Origin: an uncultured Corynebacterium sp.
GTDB lineage: Bacteria > Actinomycetota > Actinomycetes > Mycobacteriales > Mycobacteriaceae
DNA length: 26,366 bases
NCBI GenBank assembly: GCA_946220775.1
Contig: CAMIFC010000028.1
Span: 1 to 26,366 of the forward strand
Direction: 5' to 3'
The stretch's first letter is position 1. Every line of letters begins with the position of its first letter. Below, piece after piece: positions 8,111 to 16,415 of this stretch. Both the position numbers and the translations under genes were made by a program. The notes beneath the pieces were generated by a model. The model was not told where the DNA came from, ran no database searches, and saw nothing but the letters and a program-made list of their open reading frames with translations.

Positions 8111-8911
8111 TTATGGGCGGTCGGGGTCGCCGGCCGTCCCCCGCGGGACGATAATCGGAGTGCCACCAACTGGGTCTTCCCAGATCTCTGCGTTGAGGCC
8201 ATATGCCGAAGCAAGAACATCCTCAGTCAGCGCTTCCCTAGGGCTGCCTTTTGCGATAATCTGCCCGGCTTTCATCACCGCAACTTGATCGCTAAACATT
8301 CCCGCCAACGTCAGGTCATGCAGCACCATCACCACGGTTTTCCCGCGTGCTGCCAACTGTTTGACCAACCCCAAAACTTCCATCGCGTGGGCCGGGTCCA
8401 GGAAGGTCGTCGGCTCATCCAACAGCACCGCCGGCGTATCTTGTGCCAGCACCATTGCCAACCAGACGCGTTGCCGCTGGCCGCCCGAAAGCTCCGCCAC
8501 GTTGCGGTTGACCAGCTCAGTCGTGTCGGTGCGCTCCAGCGCCTCCCGGACCATGTCCAGGTCGGACGCCATTGCCCGCCGCCACCAGTTCTTCACATAG
8601 GGGTGCCGACCCCGTTCAACGAGCTCCCCCACCGTCAGGCCCGGCGGGCACACCGGATGCTGTGGCAGCAACGCAACCGTCTGGGCTGCACTTCGGGGGC
8701 TCAATTCGTGAATATTCTGCCCGTCATAACGCACGGTCCCTGATGAAGGGAATAGCAACCTTGACATCGCTTTCAGCAGTGTCGATTTGCCACAACCGTT
8801 GGGGCCCAACAACGTTGTGACTTCCCCTTCGGTGGCGCGCAGGCTGACGTCCTTAACAATTGGTGCATCTTCGCTATAGCCCGCGCTGATTTTGTCAATG
8901 ACAACGTCCAT
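8111..8911 (-). CDS. Ferric-siderophore ABC transporter, ATP-binding protein (FecE/FhuC/FepC type)
   Basis: A 266-residue ABC ATPase. Walker A GPNGCGKST is at residues 36-44, the Q-loop is in LLPQHPVCPPGLTV, the signature is LSGGQRQR, Walker B is AVLLDEPT, the D-loop is FLDPAH, and the switch histidine is in VMVLHD. The spacing and the HDLTLA segment fit the FepC/FhuC branch for iron-siderophore and B12 import. It is the last gene of the import operon; its ATG follows the permease stop with no gap. It would power the two FecCD permeases at the cytoplasmic face. It ends 30 bases from the convergent siderophore biosynthesis operon with no clear terminator between. Confidence 0.93.
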   Translation of the reverse strand: MDVVIDKISAGYSEDAPIVKDVSLRATEGEVTTLLGPNGCGKSTLLKAMSRLLFPSSGTVRYDGQNIHELSPRSAAQTVALLPQHPVCPPGLTVGELVERGRHPYVKNWWRRAMASDLDMVREALERTDTTELVNRNVAELSGGQRQRVWLAMVLAQDTPAVLLDEPTTFLDPAHAMEVLGLVKQLAARGKTVVMVLHDLTLAGMFSDQVAVMKAGQIIAKGSPREALTEDVLASAYGLNAEIWEDPVGGTPIIVPRGTAGDPDRP

Positions 8912-10003
8912 TTAGTAGATTCCGTGTTTCCTATTCTTTCGAGCGGTGTGCCATACGAGCCACACCAACGCGGGGCCACCGATAATTGATGTGATTAAGC
9001 CAACGGGTGCCGTCATCGGCAATAGCCCAGCTACAACGGAACACGCAGTGAGAATTGCCGCGCCTGCAGCGGCTGAGGCTAACGGCGAAGGCGTTGGGGT
9101 CCGCGCAATCATCTTTGCGATTTGTGGCCCAAGAAGTGCCACGAATCCAATGGGTCCAACGACGGAAACCACGACTGCCACGGTCACAGTGGCGGCAACA
9201 AGAATGACACCCCGAAGGCGCTTGATATTCACTCCGAGGCTGGCCACGGTAGCGTCATCATGTGCCAACAACGGCAGATCGCGGGCAATCCACAGGCCAA
9301 GCACCAGGCTCGGCAATAGGCCAAGAATCAACGGTGCCAACACATCCATGCGCACGAATCCGGTCGATCCGGCTAGCCATGTTTGAGCGTCGGCAGCGCG
9401 GGTGATGTCTGCCTTCAATAGCAAATAGTGCACCAGTGATTGCGTCAGAAAAGATAGCGCAAGGCCAATAACAATCACTTGCTGCGACGAGCTAAACCCA
9501 CCGAGTATCAACAGCAAAACGATAATAATCGCAGCGCCAATGAGGGCCAGCGCGATTCGCCACCAAATGGTCGGAATGCCTTCACTCCACGCCGGCCGGG
9601 CGACCACGGTGCCAGCGACAACGCATACCGCAGCGCCACCATTCACACCAAGAATGTCTGGGCTGGCCAATGGGTTTCGAGACATGGTTTGCGTCCATGC
9701 TCCAGCCATTCCCAATGCTGCGCCAACAATGACAGTCGCAATGGCCACTGGCAATCGGAGATCCCACACGACGTTCACGGCTTGCCGCTCACCGCCACCG
9801 GTCAACACTTCAATGACCTGCCAAGGAGTGAGCGATACTTCCCCAATTCCCAGGAGAAGGCAATAGCTCAATGCCGCGAGGGCAATGAACCCCACCGTCG
9901 TTGCGGCAATTCGCGCCCTGCGCTTCTTGTGCTGCCTTTCAATCACTTCAATCGGCATTGCCGTCACCTTGCTCGGCGTTGCATTAATCGTCGTGGCCGT
10001 CAT
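8912..10003 (-). CDS. Ferric-siderophore ABC transporter permease, FecCD family (second permease)
   Basis: A 363-residue polytopic membrane protein with a hydrophilic N-terminal 30 residues and then about ten hydrophobic helices. FecCD hallmarks are the DLRLPVAIATVIVGAALGMAG stretch and TMSRNPLASPDILGVNGGA in the first third, GLALSFLTQSL in the middle, and GPIGFVALLGPQIAKMIAR near the C-terminus for contact with the ATPase. The start ATG overlaps the upstream permease stop (ATGA), with GGGGAGG before it. It probably pairs with the adjacent permease as a heterodimer for uptake of ferric hydroxamate across the membrane. Confidence 0.92.
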   Translation of the reverse strand: MTATTINATPSKVTAMPIEVIERQHKKRRARIAATTVGFIALAALSYCLLLGIGEVSLTPWQVIEVLTGGGERQAVNVVWDLRLPVAIATVIVGAALGMAGAWTQTMSRNPLASPDILGVNGGAAVCVVAGTVVARPAWSEGIPTIWWRIALALIGAAIIIVLLLILGGFSSSQQVIVIGLALSFLTQSLVHYLLLKADITRAADAQTWLAGSTGFVRMDVLAPLILGLLPSLVLGLWIARDLPLLAHDDATVASLGVNIKRLRGVILVAATVTVAVVVSVVGPIGFVALLGPQIAKMIARTPTPSPLASAAAGAAILTACSVVAGLLPMTAPVGLITSIIGGPALVWLVWHTARKNRKHGIY

Positions 10004-11019
10004 ACCGCCACCTCCCCTTTCAGGACGCCACGCTTAGATCGCGCAGCTGAAATCATCAAGGGCGCACCAATGATGGCCAGCACAATGGCCATCTCCAGCT
10101 CGTTGGGCTGCATAACAAACCTGCCAATAATATCCGCGAGCAGAGCTGCTACGGCCCCAACCAACGCCGTTGGAACCAGCATTGCGCTCAATGATGGACC
10201 TGTCCAGTGCCGTACAAGGTGCGGCACCGCAAAACCCAAAAACGTAATCAGCCCCACCATCGCGGTGGCAGTACCAGCCAACACAATGACGGTCACAGCT
10301 GCCAGCGCATACACCCTTTCAGGTGTGGCGCCCAAGGCGCGTGCTGCGTCTTCTCCCATCGCCACGATGTCCAGGGAGCGAGCCACATAAGCGGCCAACG
10401 CCAGGCCGACCGCACACCCGACCGCCGCCCAGCCAACATCAGTTAGTGTACGCCCGGCCGTCGAACCCACGGTCCATCGGCGTAATCCCTCCAACGTGTC
10501 TGAGGAATACAAACTCAGCAAGTGAGTCGCCGATTGCAGTGCAAAAGTGACGCCCACTCCAACGAGCACCAGCGTGAAAGTACCCCGCGAGACCTGGGAT
10601 ATCGCCAACACAATTGCGGACGCCACTGCCGCACCAATGATTCCCCACACAGCCCGTTCCGCGACTGACTGTGCTGCGCCGAGCGTTAACGCCAACGCCA
10701 CCACAAAGCTCGCGCCAGCATTAACGCCGATGATGCCCGGATCAGCGAGCGGGTTTCGCGTCCAACTTTGAGCCACCGCCCCTGCCACAGCCAATGCGGC
10801 GCCAACAATGAGGGCAAGCAATGTCCGCGGCACCCGCAAATCCCAAATAACACTGTGGGTTTGCGCATCATCTCCAGCCGCCGGGCCGTTGAGGATGATG
10901 CCCAGAACCTCCGAAAACGGGATATTATTTGATCCCAAAAACACGGAGGCCACTGCCAACACCACAACGGCTACTCCGGCTATTAAAACTACATTTCGTG
11001 AACGGTCTACTGAGCGCAT
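10000..11019 (-). CDS. Ferric-siderophore ABC transporter permease, FecCD family (first permease)
   Basis: A 339-residue FecCD-type inner-membrane permease with about nine or ten hydrophobic segments. It shows the DLRVPRTLLALIVGAALAVAG block, SWTRNPLADPGIIGVNAGA, a MGEDAARALGATPER cytoplasmic loop (the ATPase coupling region of this family), and TFLGFAVPHLVRHWTG toward the C-terminus. It starts five bases after the binding-protein stop and overlaps the second permease by four bases. The two permeases are diverged paralogues, as is usual where FecC/FecD-type partners form a heterodimer. Confidence 0.92.
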   Translation of the reverse strand: MRSVDRSRNVVLIAGVAVVVLAVASVFLGSNNIPFSEVLGIILNGPAAGDDAQTHSVIWDLRVPRTLLALIVGAALAVAGAVAQSWTRNPLADPGIIGVNAGASFVVALALTLGAAQSVAERAVWGIIGAAVASAIVLAISQVSRGTFTLVLVGVGVTFALQSATHLLSLYSSDTLEGLRRWTVGSTAGRTLTDVGWAAVGCAVGLALAAYVARSLDIVAMGEDAARALGATPERVYALAAVTVIVLAGTATAMVGLITFLGFAVPHLVRHWTGPSLSAMLVPTALVGAVAALLADIIGRFVMQPNELEMAIVLAIIGAPLMISAARSKRGVLKGEVAV

Positions 11020-11024
11020 TACGG

Positions 11025-11978
11025 TTACAGAGCAGCATCCACCTGATCAACGGCCCATGGAATAGTCACCGGATTCGGCATGCTCATCGCATTACCAGTG
11101 TCCTGCGAAAGCCACCGCACCTTGCCCTTCTTCACGACCTGCAGCCCACTGAACGTCGGATCCTTACGCAGCTTTTCCGCAGCGCCTTGATAGTCGAGGA
11201 CAAACAAGTAGTCCACATCATTGAGGAGTTTGTAGTTCTCGGGCGCAATATCCCGATAGAACTCACCCTTTTCCCCCTCAAGGCTCTTCGGGATCTTGAA
11301 CCCCAGGCTTTCGATAAACTGTCCTCGGCCATCACCAGAGGTATACAGCCCGATCTTGCCCTCGTATGGCATGACAATCGCAGCCTTCTTCCCAGCCAAC
11401 TCCCGGTGTTTCTTCTTGAAGTCTTCGAAAGACTTTTCCGCGTCCTTAATCAGCTGCTCCCCTTCAGATTCCTTTTCAACCGCCCCCGCGATCTGCCGAA
11501 CCTGATCCCGCCACGGCACCTGCCAATCCTTCGTCCCCTCGGGCTTCACCGTCGTCGGCGCAATGGCTTCCAGCGCCTCCTTCGCCTGCGAATCCACCGC
11601 CTGATTCACCGCGATAATCTCGCTGGGGTCCGCAGCGCTGATTTTTTCTAGGACGTCAGCCGTGAATCCTGACGCAACATTGAAGACCTTCTTCGGATTG
11701 TCCCCCTTCAACAGATCCTCCGACCACGGTCCCACCCCGGAGTCCGCGACATCCCCTTCTGCGCCCCACGGCGCCACAAGAACAGGCTGAACGCCCAATG
11801 CCAACAGGGTGTCTGCATCGCCCAGACCGACGCTGGCAACCCGTGACTCACCTGCCTGGCCAGAGCCCTGCTTCTCCGGGTTTTCTGCCCGCGCACAGCC
11901 CGCTACAAGCAGCGTGACTGTAGTCAGGATGGCGCCGACTTTGAGCAGCAGCCGTCCGCGGTGGGATGGTTGGGTCAT
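11025..11978 (-). CDS. Ferric-siderophore ABC transporter, lipoprotein substrate-binding protein
   Basis: 317 residues. A basic N-terminus (HRGR) is followed by a hydrophobic stretch and a lipobox LVAGC with Cys28, so the mature protein should be a membrane-anchored lipoprotein. The rest fits the FecB/FepB/FhuD class-III binding fold: DADTLLALGVQPVLVAPWG near the start, PSEIIAVNQ in the middle, and NDVDYLFVLD with the terminal AVDQVDAAL. It would capture the ferric siderophore outside the membrane and pass it to the FecCD pair. GGAG lies eight bases before the ATG. It is the first gene of a four-gene operon and the promoter contains a DtxR box. The ligand is inferred to be the hydroxamate made by the adjacent operon, not shown. 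Confidence 0.92.
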   Translation of the reverse strand: MTQPSHRGRLLLKVGAILTTVTLLVAGCARAENPEKQGSGQAGESRVASVGLGDADTLLALGVQPVLVAPWGAEGDVADSGVGPWSEDLLKGDNPKKVFNVASGFTADVLEKISAADPSEIIAVNQAVDSQAKEALEAIAPTTVKPEGTKDWQVPWRDQVRQIAGAVEKESEGEQLIKDAEKSFEDFKKKHRELAGKKAAIVMPYEGKIGLYTSGDGRGQFIESLGFKIPKSLEGEKGEFYRDIAPENYKLLNDVDYLFVLDYQGAAEKLRKDPTFSGLQVVKKGKVRWLSQDTGNAMSMPNPVTIPWAVDQVDAAL

Positions 11979-12048
11979 GCGGTTATCTCCAATACTCGTC
12001 GAGGACGCGCTTACTGACCAGCAGCCAGCGCGATATACATAAAGATCG

Positions 12049-12077
12049 AGAGTACCAAGGTAAGGCTAACCTCACAA
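12049..12077 (-). promoter_or_regulatory. Promoter of the siderophore import operon with embedded DtxR box
   Basis: On the minus strand, TTGTGA (12077-12072) and TACTCT (12054-12049) stand 17 bases apart and fit a -35/-10 pair. The spacer is filled by a DtxR box (12056-12074, CAAGGTAAGGCTAACCTCA read on plus), which matches the consensus at about 15 of 19 positions. Predicted transcription starts near 12042, leaving a leader of about 60 bases. Iron-loaded DtxR should occlude RNA polymerase directly. Confidence 0.8.
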
Positions 12078-12113
12078 GGGGTTATCGGGAATATTTTCCA
12101 CTCTCGCCCGACA

Positions 12114-12138
12114 GGCTGGCGTCCTAAAAAACTACGAC
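12114..12138 (+). repeat. Dispersed repeat copy B
   Basis: Bases 12117-12138 are identical over 22 positions to 20540-20561 (core TGGCGTCCTAAAAAAC, then TACGAC). This copy sits between the rpsQ terminator and the import operon promoter, and no inverted partner is adjacent. Confidence 0.85.
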
Positions 12139-12154
12139 GAGAACCGCAAACAGC

Positions 12155-12187
12155 AAAAAGCGCCACCCCCGAAAACGGGGATGGCGC
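12155..12187 (-). terminator. Intrinsic terminator of the S10 operon
   Basis: On the minus strand a 12-pair stem with one mismatch (GCGCCATCCCCG with CGGGGGTGGCGC) closes on a TTTT loop and is followed by TTTTTGCTGTTT. It begins about 43 bases after the rpsQ stop. This is a textbook Rho-independent terminator and separates the ribosomal operon from the iron operon in the same direction. Confidence 0.92.
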
Positions 12188-12229
12188 CGATGCGCTCAAC
12201 GCTGTGCGCAGATGAACTGCGAGGAAAGC

Positions 12230-12508
12230 TTACTTAGCCTTCTCGACGATCTCGAGCAGACGGAAGTGCTTGTCCTTGGACAGCGGGCGGCACTCAACGA
12301 TGCGAACGCGGTCGCCGACACCGGCGGTCTCGTCCTCATCGTGAGCCTTCACGCGAGAGTCGGTACGCATGATCTTGCCGTACAGGGCGTGCTGCTTACG
12401 GTCTTCGAGCTCGACGACGATGGTCTTCGACATCTTGTCAGAGACAACGTAGCCGGTACGAACCTTGCGGGCGCCCTTTTCTTTCTTGTTCACGATAGCC
12501 TCACTCAT
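12230..12508 (-). CDS. rpsQ: 30S ribosomal protein S17
   Basis: 92 residues of the S17 family, a primary 16S rRNA binder of the small subunit. Core segments TGYVVSDKMSKTIVVELE and GDRVRIVECRPLSKDKHFRL are conserved, preceded by a short lysine-rich N-terminal extension. The start overlaps the rpmC stop as ATGA. It is the last gene of this operon, followed by a strong terminator instead of rplN, so the S10 and spc gene groups are split here. Confidence 0.97.
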   Translation of the reverse strand: MSEAIVNKKEKGARKVRTGYVVSDKMSKTIVVELEDRKQHALYGKIMRTDSRVKAHDEDETAGVGDRVRIVECRPLSKDKHFRLLEIVEKAK

Positions 12509-12738
12509 GCTGCGTCACCACCGGAGTTGGTCGACAGCCCGAGCTCGCGCTCGCGCAGGACGGTGTAGATGCGGGCGATGTCCTTCTTGACAACACCCAG
12601 ACGACGGTTGTTAGTCAGCTGGCCGGTCGCCATCTGGAAGCGAAGGTTGAACAGTTCTTCCTTGCTTTCCTTAAGACGAGTGCTCAGCTCTTCGTTGCTC
12701 AGCTCACGGAGCTCAGCGGCCGGGATTCCGGATGCCAT
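12505..12738 (-). CDS. rpmC: 50S ribosomal protein L29
   Basis: 77 residues. The start at 12738 (MASGIPAAELRELSNEEL) fits the family; a longer reading frame upstream only runs into rplP. The two-helix L29 core with KEELFNLRFQMATGQL and the IARIYTVLRERE segment is clear. L29 lies beside the exit tunnel of the large subunit. It overlaps the rplP stop by one base (TAATG) and rpsQ by four. Confidence 0.96.
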   Translation of the reverse strand: MASGIPAAELRELSNEELSTRLKESKEELFNLRFQMATGQLTNNRRLGVVKKDIARIYTVLRERELGLSTNSGGDAA

Positions 12739-13154
12739 TAGAACTGATCCTCCTTCTTCACGATGCGGACCTTGCATGGCAGCTTCGCACCAGCGCGGCG
12801 CAGAGCTTCGAGTGCAACTTCCTCAGTCGGGTAGGACATCTCGAACAGGATGCGACCAGGCTTGACGTTCGCACCCCACTTCTCGACTGGGCCCTTACCC
12901 GAACCCATACGGACACCAAGTGGCTTCTGGGTCAGTGGACGGTCTGGGAAGATGTTGATCCACACCTTGCCACCACGCTTGACGTGGCGGTTGATGGCGA
13001 TACGAGCTGCCTCAATCTGGCGGTTCGTGATGTACGTCGGCTCCAGGGCCTGCAGGCCGTAGTCGCCGAAGTTTACGCGGTTGCCGCCCTTGGACAGGCC
13101 GCTGCGGTGCGGACGGTGCTGGCGACGGAACTTAACGCGCTTCGGGATAAGCAT
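12738..13154 (-). CDS. rplP: 50S ribosomal protein L16
   Basis: 138 residues, the normal length for bacterial L16, starting MLIPKRVKFRRQHR. GDYGLQALEP, the RPLTQKPLGVRMGSGKG loop and KWGANVKPGRILFEM are the conserved blocks near the A-site tRNA elbow and the peptidyl transferase region. The ribosome site is AGGAGGG at the end of rpsC. It is part of the continuous S10 operon. Confidence 0.98.
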   Translation of the reverse strand: MLIPKRVKFRRQHRPHRSGLSKGGNRVNFGDYGLQALEPTYITNRQIEAARIAINRHVKRGGKVWINIFPDRPLTQKPLGVRMGSGKGPVEKWGANVKPGRILFEMSYPTEEVALEALRRAGAKLPCKVRIVKKEDQF

Positions 13155-13160
13155 TTGTTC

Positions 13161-13907
13161 TTAACCCTCCTGCTTCTTCTCTGCGCGCTGGCGACGTGCA
13201 CCACCGCGGCGTGGACGCTCACGACGGTTGCCACGGGATGGACGATCGTCGCGTGCGTTCATCAGGGATTCGCGACGGCCGCCGACAACGTCACCCTTGT
13301 AGATCCACGCCTTGACGCCAATGCGTCCGAAAGTGGTGTGAGCCTCGTAGGTTCCGTAATCGATCTCGGCACGCAGGGTGTGCAGCGGAACGCGACCCTC
13401 GTGGTAACGCTCGGTGCGGCCCATCTCTGCGCCGCCCAGACGGCCGGAGCAAACGACCTTGATGCCCTTGACCTGTGGCTGACGCATTGCACCCTGGATC
13501 GCCTTGCGCATAGCGCGGCGGAATGCAACACGGTTCACCAGCTGCTCGGCGATGGACTGAGCCACCAGCTGAGCGTTGGCATCAACGTTCTTAACTTCAA
13601 GGATGTTCAGCTGAACCTGCTTGCCGGTCAGCTTCTCCAGCTTGCCGCGAATGCGGTCAGCTTCGGAGCCGCGACGACCGATCACAATGCCCGGACGGGC
13701 AGTGTGGATGTCAACGCGAACACGATCGTGCGTGCGCTCGATGACAACGTTGGCAATGCCGGCGCGGTCAAGACCCTCAGAGAGGAACTCGCGGATCTTG
13801 ATGTCCTCGGCAAGGTAGTCAGCGTACTGCTTGTCGGCGTACCAGCGGGACCGCCACTCGGACGTGATACCCAGCCGGAGGCCGTGCGGGTGAATCTTCT
13901 GGCCCAC
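13161..13907 (-). CDS. rpsC: 30S ribosomal protein S3
   Basis: 248 residues starting GTG-GGC-CAG (MGQKIHPHGLRLG). A KH domain with GRRGSEADRIR lies near residue 75-90, the S3 C-terminal domain (GRTERYHEGRVPLHTLRA) follows, and a long Arg-rich tail typical of actinobacteria ends the protein. S3 forms part of the mRNA entry channel. The start overlaps the rplV stop by one base (TAGTG). Confidence 0.98.
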   Translation of the reverse strand: MGQKIHPHGLRLGITSEWRSRWYADKQYADYLAEDIKIREFLSEGLDRAGIANVVIERTHDRVRVDIHTARPGIVIGRRGSEADRIRGKLEKLTGKQVQLNILEVKNVDANAQLVAQSIAEQLVNRVAFRRAMRKAIQGAMRQPQVKGIKVVCSGRLGGAEMGRTERYHEGRVPLHTLRAEIDYGTYEAHTTFGRIGVKAWIYKGDVVGGRRESLMNARDDRPSRGNRRERPRRGGARRQRAEKKQEG

Positions 13908-14269
13908 TACTGAGCACTTCCCTTCTGGCTTTCGACTACCACGGTGATGTGGCTAGTGCGCTTACGGATGTGGAATGCACGACCCTGGGCGCGTGGTCGG
14001 AAACGACGCATGGTTGGGCCCTCGTCGGCGAATGCCTCGGAGATGACCAGCGTGCGCGGATCCAGACCAAAGTTGTTCTCTGCGTTAGCTGCGGCGGAAG
14101 CGATCACCTTAGACAGCAGCTGTGCGGCTGCCTGTGGTGCGTACTTCAGCTCCGCGAGTGCGTCCTCAACGGACTTGCCGCGGACCAGGTCGATGACCCG
14201 GCGTGCCTTCATTGGGCTAACGCGAGCGAAGCGCGCGGTGGCGCGTGCGGAATTCACGGTCTCAGTCAT
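13907..14269 (-). CDS. rplV: 50S ribosomal protein L22
   Basis: 120 residues. The family core ARFARVSPMKARRVIDLVRG is near residue 12-30, and the C-terminal beta-hairpin region RRFRPRAQGRAFHIRKRTSHI reaches into the exit tunnel, where macrolides bind nearby. No deletion is seen in the hairpin. It lies two bases after rpsS and overlaps rpsC by one base. Confidence 0.98.
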   Translation of the reverse strand: MTETVNSARATARFARVSPMKARRVIDLVRGKSVEDALAELKYAPQAAAQLLSKVIASAAANAENNFGLDPRTLVISEAFADEGPTMRRFRPRAQGRAFHIRKRTSHITVVVESQKGSAQ

Positions 14270-14271
14270 GA

Positions 14272-14550
14272 TTATCGACGACCCTTCTTGTCGTCCTTGA
14301 CGTGACCCTTGAAGGTCTTCGTCGGGGCAAACTCGCCCAGCTTGTGACCAACCATCGAATCATCGATGAACACTGGCACGTGCTTACGACCGTCGTGGAC
14401 GGCGAAGGTGTGACCAATGAAGTCTGGCAAGATAGTCGAGCGGCGGGACCAGGTCTTGATGACCTGCTTCGTGCCCTTTTCGTTCTGAGCATCCACCTTG
14501 TTGAGGAGGTGCTCGTCAACGAATGGGCCCTTCTTAAGGCTGCGTGGCAT
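14272..14550 (-). CDS. rpsS: 30S ribosomal protein S19
   Basis: 92 residues starting MPRSLKKGPFVDEHLL, with the conserved WSRRSTILPDFIGHTFAVHDGRK split across the centre and HKLGEFAPT near the end. S19 binds the head of the 30S subunit with S13. An excellent ribosome site (AGAGGAGGT) precedes the ATG. The gap to rplB is 16 bases. Confidence 0.98.
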   Translation of the reverse strand: MPRSLKKGPFVDEHLLNKVDAQNEKGTKQVIKTWSRRSTILPDFIGHTFAVHDGRKHVPVFIDDSMVGHKLGEFAPTKTFKGHVKDDKKGRR

Positions 14551-14566
14551 TCTCTGCTACCTCCTC

Positions 14567-15403
14567 TTAGCGCTTCTTGTTTGGACGGCGACGGCGAACG
14601 ATCATCTTGTCGCTCGGACGGTTTGGACGACGGGTGCGGCCTTCCAGCTGGCCCCATGGGGACACTGGGTGGCGACCACCAGAAGTCTTACCTTCACCAC
14701 CACCGTGTGGGTGATCGAATGGGTTCATGACAACACCGCGGACGGTTGGGCGCCAGCCCTTCCAACGCATACGGCCTGCCTTGCCCCAACGGATGTTGAT
14801 CTGGTCCTGGTTTCCGACCTCGCCGATGGTTGCACGGCAACGGATGTCGACGCGACGGATCTCGGAGGATGGCATACGCAGAACTGCGTACTTGCCTTCC
14901 TTACCCAGCAGCTGGATGGAGGCACCAGCGGAACGTGCCATCTTGGCGCCGCCACCTGGCTTGAGCTCCACAGCGTGGACGGTCGTACCAGTTGGGATGT
15001 TGCGCAATGGCAGGTTGTTGCCAACCTTGATGTCCGCGTTTGCGCCGGACTCCAGCAGTGCACCCTGCTTCAGGCCGCGTGGGGCGATGATGTAACGCTT
15101 CTCGCCATCGCGGTAGTGCAGCAGTGCAATGTTTGCGGTGCGGTTCGGGTCGTACTCGATATGAGCGACCTTTGCCAACACGCCGTCCTTATCGTTACGA
15201 CGGAAATCGATCACGCGGTAACGGCGCTTGTGGCCGCCACCCTTGTGACGAGTCGTGATGTGGCCGTGGACGTTACGACCACCGGTCTTCGACAGCGGGC
15301 GCAGCAGAGACTTCTCAGGGTTCGAGCGAGTAATTTCGCTGAACTCGGAGACGGAGCTCGCGCGGCGACCCGGCGTAGTCGGCTTGTACTTACGAATAGC
15401 CAT
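14567..15403 (-). CDS. rplB: 50S ribosomal protein L2
   Basis: 278 residues, standard length. MAIRKYKPTTPGRR opens the protein, KTGGRNVHGHIT and RHKGGGHKRRYR follow, and the C-terminal MNPFDHPHGGGEGKT block carries the conserved histidine needed for peptidyl transfer and subunit association. No abnormality is seen. It lies 35 bases downstream of rplW. Confidence 0.98.
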   Translation of the reverse strand: MAIRKYKPTTPGRRASSVSEFSEITRSNPEKSLLRPLSKTGGRNVHGHITTRHKGGGHKRRYRVIDFRRNDKDGVLAKVAHIEYDPNRTANIALLHYRDGEKRYIIAPRGLKQGALLESGANADIKVGNNLPLRNIPTGTTVHAVELKPGGGAKMARSAGASIQLLGKEGKYAVLRMPSSEIRRVDIRCRATIGEVGNQDQINIRWGKAGRMRWKGWRPTVRGVVMNPFDHPHGGGEGKTSGGRHPVSPWGQLEGRTRRPNRPSDKMIVRRRRPNKKR

Positions 15404-15438
15404 ACTTTTGCTTCCTCTTTACCTGTCGGTTACGGCGC

Positions 15439-15747
15439 TTACGCTGCCGTGCCACCGAAGATGTCGATCGGATCGCTGCCGGCGACCAGGGTCACCATGG
15501 CGCGCTTGGTTGCCTTGCGACGACCGTAACCGAAGCGGTTGCGCTTGCGCTTACCTTCACGGTTCAGGGTGTTGACGCTGGCGACCTTCACGCCGAAGAT
15601 CTGCTCGACGGCAATCTTGATCTGGGTCTTGTTGGACGTTGGTGCGACGAGGAACGTGTAAACGTTCTGCTCCATCAGGCCGTAGGACTTCTCAGACACG
15701 ACCGGAGCGATGATGATGTCGCGAGGATCTACGATCTTGTTGCTCAC
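15439..15747 (-). CDS. rplW: 50S ribosomal protein L23
   Basis: 102 residues with a GTG start. DIIIAPVVSEKS, YTFLVAPTSNKTQIKIAVE and the KRNRFGYGRRKATKRA region are characteristic of the L23 exit-tunnel protein, which docks trigger factor and signal recognition particle. The GTG overlaps the rplD stop by three bases (GTGA), consistent with coupled translation. Confidence 0.97.
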   Translation of the reverse strand: MSNKIVDPRDIIIAPVVSEKSYGLMEQNVYTFLVAPTSNKTQIKIAVEQIFGVKVASVNTLNREGKRKRNRFGYGRRKATKRAMVTLVAGSDPIDIFGGTAA

Positions 15748-16415
15748 TTAGCCTCCTCCTTCGCGTTCTGAGCGTCCGCCTTGGCGTTCGCTGCGTTGAT
15801 GAACGCGTCCAATGCCTGGACGGAGAACACCAGGTCGTCCGCCTTGAGGACGTCGTAGGTGTTCAGCTGGTCCGCTGGCAGGACGTGGACGTTCGGCAGG
15901 TTGGCAACGGACTTGCGAGCGGTGATGTCCTCGCGAGTGATGACAACCAGAACCGACTTACGATCAGTCAGACGCTCAATGAAGGAACGTGCCGACTTGG
16001 TCGATGGGATCTGTCCTGGCACGAGCTCCTCCACCACGTGGATGCGGGAGTGACGTGCGCGGTCAGACAGGGCGCCACGCAGAGCGGCGACCTTCATCTT
16101 CTTAGGGGTGCGCTGGGAGTAGTCGCGTGGCTGCGGACCGTGAACGGTGCCGCCACCGCGGTGCTGTGGCTCACGGATGGAGCCCTGACGCGCACGGCCG
16201 GTACCCTTCTGACGGAATGGCTTGCTGCCACCGCCGGAAACCATGCCGCGGGTCTTGGTTGCGTGCGTACCCTGGCGCTTCGCTGCGAGCTGAGCGGTAA
16301 CGACCTGGTGCATCAGCGCGACGGACGCCTCAACATCGAAGATCGACGCTGGAAGCTCCACGCTGCCCTTGGTCTTACCGTCAGCGGTATGTACATCAAG
16401 CTTTAGATTGCTCAT
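15744..16415 (-). CDS. rplD: 50S ribosomal protein L4
   Basis: 223 residues. The extended loop GSKPFRQKGTGRARQGS is intact near residue 63-80, and the globular part (DRARHSRIHVVEEL, then DVLKADDLVFS) is normal. L4 lines the exit tunnel; in enterobacteria it also represses its own operon, which is not known to hold here. An Ala/Lys-rich C-terminal tail is present. It overlaps rplC by four bases (ATGA). Confidence 0.98.
   Translation of the reverse strand: MSNLKLDVHTADGKTKGSVELPASIFDVEASVALMHQVVTAQLAAKRQGTHATKTRGMVSGGGSKPFRQKGTGRARQGSIREPQHRGGGTVHGPQPRDYSQRTPKKMKVAALRGALSDRARHSRIHVVEELVPGQIPSTKSARSFIERLTDRKSVLVVITREDITARKSVANLPNVHVLPADQLNTYDVLKADDLVFSVQALDAFINAANAKADAQNAKEEAK

Noticed and set aside
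11642..11661. Repeat-like TAGGACGTCAGCC inside the binding-protein gene
   Set aside because: It encodes part of the conserved-looking ADVLEKI segment and differs at the A-run, so it is probably a coding coincidence. The same applies to 10020-10031 at the end of a permease gene.
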